A stretch of 5,448 bases of DNA from an uncultured Pseudobdellovibrionaceae bacterium (lineage in GTDB: Bacteria > Bdellovibrionota > Bdellovibrionia > Bdellovibrionales > Bdellovibrionaceae): positions 1 to 5,448 of the forward strand of contig CALCCV010000168.1 of NCBI GenBank assembly GCA_937900305.1, read 5' to 3'. The position numbers were made by a program, and so were the translations under genes. Position 1 is the stretch's first letter. The number at the start of each line of letters is the position of its first letter. Positions 1 through 5,327 of this stretch are shown one piece after another. The notes under the pieces are model-generated. The model worked only from the letters and a program-made list of their open reading frames with translations. It was not told the DNA's origin and searched no databases.

Positions 1-657
1 CCTGTGCTGCCACTTTTTTTGGGCGGCGCCTTACAGGAAAATCGAAAAGCACCTCTGTATATGGCGATTGGACTCACTACTAGTTTCACTGTGGTGGGCT
101 TTTTAGTCAGTCGTTTTGGATCGCTGATGGGATTTTCTTCAGAGGAAATCCGAATGGCATCAGCTATAATTCTTATCGGATTAAGTTTCACTTTTTTATC
201 GACGAAACTTCAGAATTGGATTTCCGAGAAAGCATCAGTTCTAGCGGCGATCGGATCAAGTCATTCACGACAACTGGAACGTGCCAACTCTCCGTGGGGC
301 TCCTTAGGAGTGGGCGCGCTACTTGGTGTGGTATGGTCCCCTTGTGCTGGACCAACTTTAGGTGTTGCCGTCACCTTAGCAAGCCAAAATGATCAAGCAG
401 CGGAATCTTTTATTTTGATGACTGTGTATTCCCTGGGTGCCGTCATGCCTATTTTGGCCATGGCTTATGGTTTGCGATCTTTTTTCTTAAAGAATCGTTC
501 TGCCATTCTTAAATGGACCGAAAGATTGAAACTTGCTTTTGGAAGCCTAATGCTGCTAACGGGCTTCACAATTCTGCTAGGGCTCGACAAAATGCTTGAA
601 GCCCAGCTGATTTCTCACCTTCCTAGTTCGTGGGTCGATCTGATTACGAACTACTGA
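1..657 (+). CDS. CcdA/DsbD-family membrane thiol:disulfide transporter, C-terminal part (5' end cut by window)
   Basis: Inner-membrane protein of the CcdA/DsbD transmembrane family, which passes reducing power from cytoplasmic thioredoxin to periplasmic thiol proteins such as those serving cytochrome c maturation. The frame is open from base 1 and the first visible residues, PVLPLFLGG, match the stretch just after the first conserved Cys (family pattern PCVLPxxPL), so probably only 20-30 residues are missing. Counting the first codon as 1, the second family motif is clear at 112-118 (WSPCAGP), with its redox Cys at 115. Hydrophobic segments lie near 20-38, 53-68, 101-126, 136-156 and 178-195, as expected for the rest of a six-helix CcdA. 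No thioredoxin domain follows, so this is the short CcdA form rather than full DsbD. The GTG at base 4 should not be taken as the start, because it lies inside the conserved first-helix motif. It converges on the minus-strand operon. Family assignment is firm; the partner protein is unknown. Confidence 0.85.
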   Translation, partial: PVLPLFLGGALQENRKAPLYMAIGLTTSFTVVGFLVSRFGSLMGFSSEEIRMASAIILIGLSFTFLSTKLQNWISEKASVLAAIGSSHSRQLERANSPWGSLGVGALLGVVWSPCAGPTLGVAVTLASQNDQAAESFILMTVYSLGAVMPILAMAYGLRSFFLKNRSAILKWTERLKLAFGSLMLLTGFTILLGLDKMLEAQLISHLPSSWVDLITNY

Positions 658-781
658 TACGTTGGCCTTGCAGAAAATCAAAAATATGGTTTGCATCGAC
701 GACCGGAGGTGATGAACCTCTCCCACCAATAGTCCGTAGAAGCTTCCGTGGTCTCAGAAAGCAAAGGTTAGAGAATACCGT

Positions 782-804
782 CAAGACCTCCCGAAAGCGT
801 CTTG
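782..804 (-). terminator. Weak hairpin just downstream of the hydrolase gene
   Basis: Perfect 6-bp inverted repeat CAAGAC / GTCTTG with an 11-base loop, beginning 4 bases after the stop of the hydrolase gene on the minus strand. Its position fits an operon-end structure, but no T-run follows on either strand, so it is not a standard intrinsic terminator. It could be a 3' mRNA stabilising stem or chance. Confidence 0.2.
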
Positions 805-807
805 GAT

Positions 808-1740
808 CTATAGTTGAACCAACCACTCATGAATTTTTTCGGAAGTTTCCTCTGCGTAGTCTACCATTAGAAAGTGCCGAGCATTGCTGAAACCGACCAC
901 TTCCCGTGGTCCGTGCGGGGCCGGAAGAAAACTCAACTGCTGACCTAAGGATGGATCAGCTAAGCCCCATATCACTAGTTGTGGTATAGGATGCTGCAAT
1001 CCCCGTTCAATCAGAGCATCGCTCGGCTCGGACAGGTCGAATCCTCGTAAAATGAAATGCAGCTTCAACAGCCCGTCGTCAAAACTCACTTCTTTGAAAA
1101 GCTCTTGCAGGCGTTGCCGTGGCACGATCCGGTCACTGTCAAAGCCCAGCCGCTTGAGCGAGTTCAAAAACATCCACTCGGGCATGTGCTCAGCAAGCCA
1201 TTTCGATTTTGCAATCAATTTCATTTCGAGCACAGGTTCAAAAGCGCTTGGCTTTAGAATCGTGTTTAAGATGATCAACCCGCGAGTTTTGATTGCTCCG
1301 TTGAGAAGCGGAATCACTACCGGCCCCGCGATGTCATGAACTAACAATAGGTGGGCCGGCTGGATGCGAAGGAACTCATTCACACAAGCTCGTTGACGGG
1401 TCCAAGACGTTTCCGAAATGTCCCTCAAATGAGTTAGTTGGGAACGGCCCGTTTGAGGCAGGTCCACAACCATCAATGGGTTTGGGATGCGAATGGCCAG
1501 GTTTTGGACAAGTTCCCGATAGATTCCACCGGTCGCGGGGATTCCGTTGAACAAAATGATCGGCAGCCCCTGCGCTCCCTCGTGAACGAACTCCCGAACA
1601 TTCAATCGGCAAGATTCAAACTCTAATGGGAACGATTGAGCGTCTGCCGATGAGATTAGAACGCTCGCGATGAGAAGACTGATTCCGCCGGCCGAAAAAC
1701 AAATTTTCATTTTTCTAAATTCTTTTGGTTTTGAGGGCAT
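808..1740 (-). CDS. Exported alpha/beta-hydrolase with an Asp nucleophile
   Basis: Alpha/beta-hydrolase fold protein, 310 aa, predicted to be exported. The order of elements fits the family: oxyanion-hole turn NGIP at 65-68 (HGxP in relatives), DLPQTGRS at 93-100, nucleophile elbow LLVHDIAG at 132-139 with Asp136 in the nucleophile position, a helical cap region about 160-245, acid Asp262 in WGLADPS, and His289 in NARHFLMVDY. An Asp rather than Ser nucleophile is typical of haloalkane dehalogenases, epoxide hydrolases and MEST-like proteins. However, the Trp that follows the nucleophile in dehalogenases is Ile here and the Asn of HGNP is Ile67, so normal halide-binding residues appear absent and the substrate is unknown. 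The N-terminus carries a signal peptide (hydrophobic stretch about 13-30, likely cleavage ADA-QS after residue 34). The start at 1740 is preferred because AAAGGAG lies 5 bases upstream. Met11 (base 1710) would give a more usual short n-region but has a poor ribosome site. It is the last gene of the operon, 12 bases after the DUF302 gene. Confidence 0.8.
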   Translation of the reverse strand: MPSKPKEFRKMKICFSAGGISLLIASVLISSADAQSFPLEFESCRLNVREFVHEGAQGLPIILFNGIPATGGIYRELVQNLAIRIPNPLMVVDLPQTGRSQLTHLRDISETSWTRQRACVNEFLRIQPAHLLLVHDIAGPVVIPLLNGAIKTRGLIILNTILKPSAFEPVLEMKLIAKSKWLAEHMPEWMFLNSLKRLGFDSDRIVPRQRLQELFKEVSFDDGLLKLHFILRGFDLSEPSDALIERGLQHPIPQLVIWGLADPSLGQQLSFLPAPHGPREVVGFSNARHFLMVDYAEETSEKIHEWLVQL

Positions 1741-1745
1741 GAACT

Positions 1746-1752
1746 CTCCTTT
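1746..1752 (-). promoter_or_regulatory. Ribosome binding site deciding the hydrolase start
   Basis: AAAGGAG on the minus strand, 5 bases before the ATG at 1740. It fills most of the 12-base gap after the DUF302 stop codon. It supports starting the hydrolase at 1740 rather than at the in-frame ATG at 1710, which has only an A-rich, G-poor stretch upstream. The spacing also suggests translational coupling to the preceding gene. Confidence 0.65.
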
Positions 1753-2205
1753 TTATTGAATGGCCGAATCAATTATCTCTTCGAGTCCTCGTTTCATCTT
1801 GGCAAGATTATTTTTCTGAGTAGCGAGATCGTAGTCATCTAGGAGCGAATTTGGATTTCGAAAGACGACCTGAGTTTTACCCTTTGTTTCCAAAACCAGA
1901 ATTTTCAAAGGCAAATCCAATGCGCTGAATTTGTCAGTCACCATTAGGTGAGTTCCGATCTTTGGATTGCCAAATAGCAACAGGGTAGTTTTGGGAAGTG
2001 CTAGATTCACAGATTGCGCTGCTTTAGCATGGTCTATCTCCGATACCAAAGATAGATTCTTCGATTTGATTACCGATCTCAAACGCTCTAGGGTGTTTTC
2101 AAATGAATGATGGCTGTCCTTTTTTATCACATTTCGATCTAAGTTTTCCAGTGTAAAACTTTGCAACGAGTACAAGGTCAAAAGCAGCAAGGGTGAAAAT
2201 TTCAT
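1753..2205 (-). CDS. DUF302 family protein with signal peptide
   Basis: DUF302 (TT1751-like) protein, 150 aa; the biochemical function of this family is not established. Family signatures are clear: Phe35 and the ERL helix near 40-42, SEIDHAKAA at 55-63 with His59, the core FGNPKIGT at 78-85, and LDLPLKILV at 96-104. The length beyond the signal (about 130 aa) matches a single complete DUF302 domain. The first 18 or so residues are strongly hydrophobic (MKFSPLLLLTLYSLQSF), so the protein is probably exported or anchored; no lipobox Cys is visible and the protein has no Cys at all. AAAGGA sits about 9 bases before the ATG. It lies 38 bases after the deiodinase-like gene and 12 bases before the hydrolase. 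DUF302 proteins are often found near redox and sulfur or heme genes, which agrees with this setting but does not tell what it binds. Confidence 0.88.
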   Translation of the reverse strand: MKFSPLLLLTLYSLQSFTLENLDRNVIKKDSHHSFENTLERLRSVIKSKNLSLVSEIDHAKAAQSVNLALPKTTLLLFGNPKIGTHLMVTDKFSALDLPLKILVLETKGKTQVVFRNPNSLLDDYDLATQKNNLAKMKRGLEEIIDSAIQ

Positions 2206-2243
2206 ATGAAGTTATCCTTTCTAAATTTTTTAGATTTGAGAAC

Positions 2244-2903
2244 CTAAAACTCAGTCATGATTTCTGCGATCTTCTTTCTATGAATGTTGGGAACCCGCAC
2301 CGGTATTTTAGGTTTTCCGACCACTACAATAATATAAGGTCTATATGACTTATCAAAATTTAACAGCTCGTTCAAAAAAAACATAGGTTTAGGAGTGTGG
2401 GTTAAGGTGGCAAGTCCCGCATTGTGGAGTGCCGCGAGCAACAAGCCCACGGCAATTCCAGTGGATTCAATCGGATAGTAGGAGCGGCGTAGCGATCCTT
2501 CATCGTGGCACATAGTCCTGCTAAAGACCGCAATGAGCGCGGGAGCCTCGCTTAAGTAAGTTTTGATGGCGTTTGTACCAAAGGGCTTTAAGTCGCTGAG
2601 CCACTCTTCCGTAGCCTTGTACGAATAAAATTCTTCTTCGACCCTTTCGGCGGCCTGACGGATTTTGATCTTTTTTTCAAGTGAAGTGATCAAAGCAAAA
2701 TGCCATGGTTGTCGATTTGCACCACTGGGCGCCGTACCTGCGGTTTTTATAGCATTCAACAAAATGGATTTATCAATGGGCTCGGGCGAAAAACTACGAA
2801 TGGAGCGACGCTTTGCCATTTTTTCATAAAAAAGTTCGGAGGTTTTTTGCCCGTCTCTTTCGATAGAGTACGGCGGTATCTCAATGTAGTCTTCGTTTTT
2901 CAC
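2244..2903 (-). CDS. Iodotyrosine deiodinase-like nitroreductase-fold flavoprotein
   Basis: FMN-dependent nitroreductase-superfamily protein, 219 aa from a GTG at 2903, closest by eye to iodotyrosine deiodinase (IYD), which reductively removes iodide from mono- and di-iodotyrosine. From that start: RRSIRSF at 32-38 (FMN phosphate binding), AGTAPSGANRQPW at 55-67, lid region about 85-115, then GIAVGLLLAALHNAGL at 149-164 and THTP at 168-171. The lid holds Glu89, Tyr93 and Lys114 with the same spacing as human IYD Glu157, Tyr161 and Lys182, which bind the halotyrosine zwitterion over the flavin. Thr170 fits the Thr that contacts flavin N5. The C-terminal VPNIHRKKIAEIM also resembles IYD. An ATG at 3041 is in frame but would overlap the barrel gene by 125 bases and add 46 unrelated residues; the GTG has AGGGGA 9 bases upstream and gives the usual bacterial length. 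No signal peptide or membrane segment is seen, so it is probably cytoplasmic, unlike its neighbours. The true substrate may be another phenol or nitro compound. Family is sure; deiodinase activity is likely but unproven. Confidence 0.88.
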   Translation of the reverse strand: MKNEDYIEIPPYSIERDGQKTSELFYEKMAKRRSIRSFSPEPIDKSILLNAIKTAGTAPSGANRQPWHFALITSLEKKIKIRQAAERVEEEFYSYKATEEWLSDLKPFGTNAIKTYLSEAPALIAVFSRTMCHDEGSLRRSYYPIESTGIAVGLLLAALHNAGLATLTHTPKPMFFLNELLNFDKSYRPYIIVVVGKPKIPVRVPNIHRKKIAEIMTEF

Positions 2904-2912
2904 GTAGCTCTT

Positions 2913-2918
2913 TCCCCT
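2913..2918 (-). promoter_or_regulatory. Ribosome binding site supporting the GTG start of the deiodinase-like gene
   Basis: AGGGGA on the minus strand, with its first two bases inside the TAG stop of the barrel gene, 9 bases before the GTG at 2903. The overlap of stop and ribosome site suggests translational coupling. This site is the main reason to reject the longer reading frame from 3041. Confidence 0.6.
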
Positions 2919-4062
2919 ATAAGTAAAAGTGAAAAATGAGCCATCCACTATCGCTCTTTGGCTCTGGATCGACTTTGTTATCCTGCTTTTTGTATTCGGC
3001 TTGCAATTCAAAGTGGGGCAAAGGGAGCCACTGAATTCCAACCCCCAGCGAGGATCGTTGGGAAAGTCGATCTGTCAAATCACTTTGTAGCTGCTCGGCA
3101 ACTAAATAGGGCAGGACCCCTTTGGTGGCTTCGTAGCCGAGAGTGGCAACTAGTGCCAGCAGCTCTGTTTTTGTAGCAGATGTAATTTCTTGCGGGTTTG
3201 CAATTGCGAAGGTCTGTTGAAATGCCGATTCAAACTTAATTAAGAGTTTTTTTGTAAGGCTGGAAACGCCGTGGATGCCCAGCAAACTTCGCCGCCTTGA
3301 TGCATTCTCTCCCAAAAGATAGCTGATGCCAGCCTTGGACTCGTCAGTGAGATATCGTGAATAGGTTGCGGAGATGGATTTCTCAAGAATTTGGTTTCCT
3401 GGAATGTCTAATTGTCCTAAATCGGCAGAAATAAAAAGCTCACCCTCATCGCTAAATTTCGCCAGCTCTAAAATGTAGGACTCACTATTTGAACCGAATC
3501 CGATGGCTTGTTTTGTGACACGGGTGTGATTCGGATCATTGAGGCCGAAAGCCAAGCGGAATTTGCCGGCTCGAAGCTTGATCTCTTCGGTTAGATCCCA
3601 CAATAGGTAGTGACGCTCAGAGAGAAATTCTCCTTTTCCAGGCGTAGCATCAGGCCCCTCCTGACGACCAAGCGTTCCGACGAACTGGACCTGACCCAAG
3701 ATCAAACCCAATTCGAGATTTTTTTGCATTTCAAATTGCTGACCCTGCTTGATTTGAGAGTTTTCGAAACGAGTCTGGATCGTGCGAAAGTCTCCCCCTA
3801 GTTTGACACTTTCAGGCAGATTCAATGCTCCAAAGAGTGGGGCCTCCGAATTTTCCCATCCCCAAGTGCTCATCAATTCGCGAGAGAGTGACCGACCATA
3901 GCTGGTTAATAGTCCACCACCCGTCGGTGAGACGTGACAAGAAGTGCAGTTGACGTAGCCATGTGTAACGTTCTCGACAAAGGCGGACGCTGAACTGAAT
4001 GGAAACAACACGATTAAACAGTTAAAAAGGCGGATCACAAATTTCTTCTTCTCAGTCTTCAT
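2917..4062 (-). CDS. Monoheme c-type cytochrome / outer-membrane beta-barrel fusion protein
   Basis: A 381-aa exported protein that appears to join one covalent heme site to a beta-barrel. A signal peptide covers residues 1-27 (KKK near the start, hydrophobic core, cleavage ASA-FV). The mature N-terminus then carries CTSCH at 39-43, followed by SPTGGG (45-50) and SYGRSLS (54-60); Met64 is a possible sixth ligand. From about residue 85 to the end there are many amphipathic, alternating strands with charged turns, including IKLRAGKFRLAFGLNDPNHT at 161-180, which looks like a porin strand-turn, and a final hairpin ending in the alternating aromatic stretch WLIFHFYL. I see no enzyme domain. The likely place is the outer membrane, where it could carry electrons or small molecules. 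Its ATG overlaps the stop of the diheme lipoprotein gene (ATGA), with AAGGAAG upstream, so the two are probably co-translated and may be partners. Heme attachment is well supported by the motif plus signal peptide; the barrel is inferred from pattern alone, and no named family is recognised. Confidence 0.75.
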   Translation of the reverse strand: MKTEKKKFVIRLFNCLIVLFPFSSASAFVENVTHGYVNCTSCHVSPTGGGLLTSYGRSLSRELMSTWGWENSEAPLFGALNLPESVKLGGDFRTIQTRFENSQIKQGQQFEMQKNLELGLILGQVQFVGTLGRQEGPDATPGKGEFLSERHYLLWDLTEEIKLRAGKFRLAFGLNDPNHTRVTKQAIGFGSNSESYILELAKFSDEGELFISADLGQLDIPGNQILEKSISATYSRYLTDESKAGISYLLGENASRRRSLLGIHGVSSLTKKLLIKFESAFQQTFAIANPQEITSATKTELLALVATLGYEATKGVLPYLVAEQLQSDLTDRLSQRSSLGVGIQWLPLPHFELQAEYKKQDNKVDPEPKSDSGWLIFHFYL

Positions 4063-4742
4063 TGGCTTCCTTCAGGAAGACCCAAAGCAATCCATCGGCG
4101 CAAGGCTTCAACTTGTTCAGGAGATAGCCGCGAGATGTTGGACTCGGTGGGAGGCATTGGTAATTCATCATCATTTACGATCTGAAAAAGATAGCTCATT
4201 TCGGGAGAGTCGAGATCTATGAGTTTAGCTCCACCTTCAAACGTGCGATTTCTAGCGGCGTAAATGACTGCTCGACTGGAGAGATCAAAAAATTTTGCCT
4301 GGCCTTGGGGATTGTGACAAACCAGACATTTTGGTGCGAAGACATTTTCGAACAAAGATTTGAATGTCGGAATCAGCACAGCGGGTTCATTGGGTACGGG
4401 AGCACCCTCAGTTTCTGGAGCACCCTTATCGATCCAGGAAAAGAGAATTTCCTTTTGGACCTCATTCAGGGGACCACCAGCTTTCGGCATTCGATTTGAA
4501 GCAACCGTCGCCCGTATGGCTGAGAGCTCTCGAAAGACTCCCTGATATGTGTTGTACTGTTGATGGCAGGAAACGCAACGAGCAGCAAAGACCGCTTCCT
4601 TAACTGAAGAGAAATCAGCCGACAGTTTTTCGGAAGAGCCTGGGGCTGGAGCCGGAGCTGGATTTTTTTGTTCAAGGTAAGATCCGCACGAGGACAAAAG
4701 CACGCTGATCATAGCGAGTTCTATAATTTTCAGTGATTGCAT
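4059..4742 (-). CDS. Diheme c-type cytochrome lipoprotein
   Basis: A 227-aa lipoprotein with two c-type heme sites. The signal peptide ends in the lipobox LSSC, with Cys19 as the lipidated residue, followed by Gly-Ser, which by the Asp+2 rule does not mark inner-membrane retention. A flexible PAPAPAP linker (28-34) separates the anchor from the heme part. Half one (about 45-110) has CVSCH at 56-60, NRMPKAG at 83-89 with possible ligand Met85, and SWIDKGAPE. Half two (about 125-225) has CLVCH at 139-143, LPMPPT with Met196, and RWIALGLPEG. Both halves share the plan CxxCH ... MP ... L..(E)Q...L..WI..G, as in planctomycete-type cytochrome c domains, and look like an internal duplication. Probably an electron carrier on the periplasmic face of the outer membrane, or on the surface. 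AAGGA precedes the ATG. The gene lies 48 bases after the YHS gene and overlaps the heme/barrel gene by 4 bases, which suggests the two products act together. Redox partner and direction of electron flow are unknown. Confidence 0.87.
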   Translation of the reverse strand: MQSLKIIELAMISVLLSSCGSYLEQKNPAPAPAPGSSEKLSADFSSVKEAVFAARCVSCHQQYNTYQGVFRELSAIRATVASNRMPKAGGPLNEVQKEILFSWIDKGAPETEGAPVPNEPAVLIPTFKSLFENVFAPKCLVCHNPQGQAKFFDLSSRAVIYAARNRTFEGGAKLIDLDSPEMSYLFQIVNDDELPMPPTESNISRLSPEQVEALRRWIALGLPEGSQ

Positions 4743-4790
4743 GCTTTCGTCCTTCTTAAGTATAGCTCATACGAGAGCTCGTTTTTCGGC

Positions 4791-5288
4791 CTAGTTCCTA
4801 GGATCTTCCCCAGAGAGCTCTTTCCAGTGAAGGTCAGCTTTGCCCTCGTTGGTGACTAGATCTGCATCGAAATTTCGCTTAGCCCGAGCATTGATAAAGA
4901 AATGAAGACGGTTTTCGTTAAGCGTGTACACCAAGGGGTTGATCTTAATGTACGATCCAGATGCCATCGCCCAGGCACACCATTGGCCATAAGTCGGTTC
5001 GTACTTACTTGGGTTCTGCAAGAACAGGTCTCTATTATTTGTAGTGGCAAAGTAATAGGTGACGCCCATATAATCCAAACGGTTGGCCAGCTCACCCACG
5101 AGCGGACTTGCACCCCCCTCTGGAAAATAAGAAACTGGGTCGTACTTTCCTAGATTCTCGCCTTCAACCATATTGTACTTTGAAACGTCTCGCTCCACTT
5201 CCGCAGTTGCGGCCGCACCTGAAAAAAGGGCGGTCGCCATCACGGCTCCAGCGACAAGACGTTTGGTGGTTTTAAAAATTGAATTCAT
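4791..5288 (-). CDS. Exported YHS domain protein, '(seleno)protein' type with Cys
   Basis: A 165-aa periplasmic protein with a single YHS domain. A signal peptide spans residues 1-29 (KTTKR, hydrophobic AGAVMATALFSGAA, cleavage ATA-EV). Domain signatures: GKYDPVSYF at 47-55, YYFATTNNRDLFLQNPSKYEP at about 78-98, YGQWCAWA at 100-107, and ADLHWKEL near the end. The only Cys, Cys104, lies where relatives of this family carry Cys or selenocysteine (YGGxCAWA); here the codon is TGT, so no recoding is needed. Length is normal for the family. YHS domains are often linked to metal binding or redox roles, but this subfamily has no settled function that I know of. The start is supported by TAGGAG 7 bases before the ATG. 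It lies 39 bases after an upstream cut gene and 48 bases before the diheme lipoprotein gene, in the same direction, so it is probably co-transcribed with both. Family assignment is strong. Confidence 0.9.
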   Translation of the reverse strand: MNSIFKTTKRLVAGAVMATALFSGAAATAEVERDVSKYNMVEGENLGKYDPVSYFPEGGASPLVGELANRLDYMGVTYYFATTNNRDLFLQNPSKYEPTYGQWCAWAMASGSYIKINPLVYTLNENRLHFFINARAKRNFDADLVTNEGKADLHWKELSGEDPRN

Positions 5289-5327
5289 TGTTTTCTCCTA
5301 ATCTTTAAAGTGAATCGGGAATTGAAA

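Noticed and set aside
705..721. Short hairpin GAGGT-loop-ACCTC in the convergent gap
   Set aside because: Only 5 bp plus a possible G-T pair, with no T-run on either strand, so it is not convincing as a terminator.
644..826. Minus-strand open frame of 60 codons in the convergent gap
   Set aside because: It overlaps both flanking genes, has no recognisable motif and no good ribosome site.
630..890. Plus-strand open frame across the convergent gap (86 codons)
   Set aside because: It overlaps the end of the CcdA-like gene and the hydrolase gene, has no ribosome site and gives a composition (rich in Arg, Ser, Pro) typical of a shadow frame.
808..1740. Calling the hydrolase a true haloalkane dehalogenase
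   Set aside because: The Trp next to the nucleophile and the Asn of HGNP, which hold the halide, are both Ile here.
2220..2234. Inverted repeat TCTAAA-TTT-TTTAGA just upstream of the DUF302 ribosome site
   Set aside because: Perfect but entirely A/T-rich with one G-C pair and a 3-base loop; likely chance in an A/T-rich gap, and not flanked by promoter elements.
4759..4764. TATACT on the minus strand before the diheme lipoprotein gene, like a -10 box
   Set aside because: No -35 element at 15-18 bases upstream and no extended -10 TG; a start from it would fall in the ribosome site.
4771..4782. Near-palindrome ACGAG-AG-CTCGT between the YHS and diheme genes
   Set aside because: The loop would be 2-4 bases and the stem only 4-5 bp; too weak for an operator or terminator call.
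4977..4979. Possible selenocysteine site in the YHS protein
   Set aside because: The codon at the family's Cys/Sec position is TGT (Cys), not TGA.
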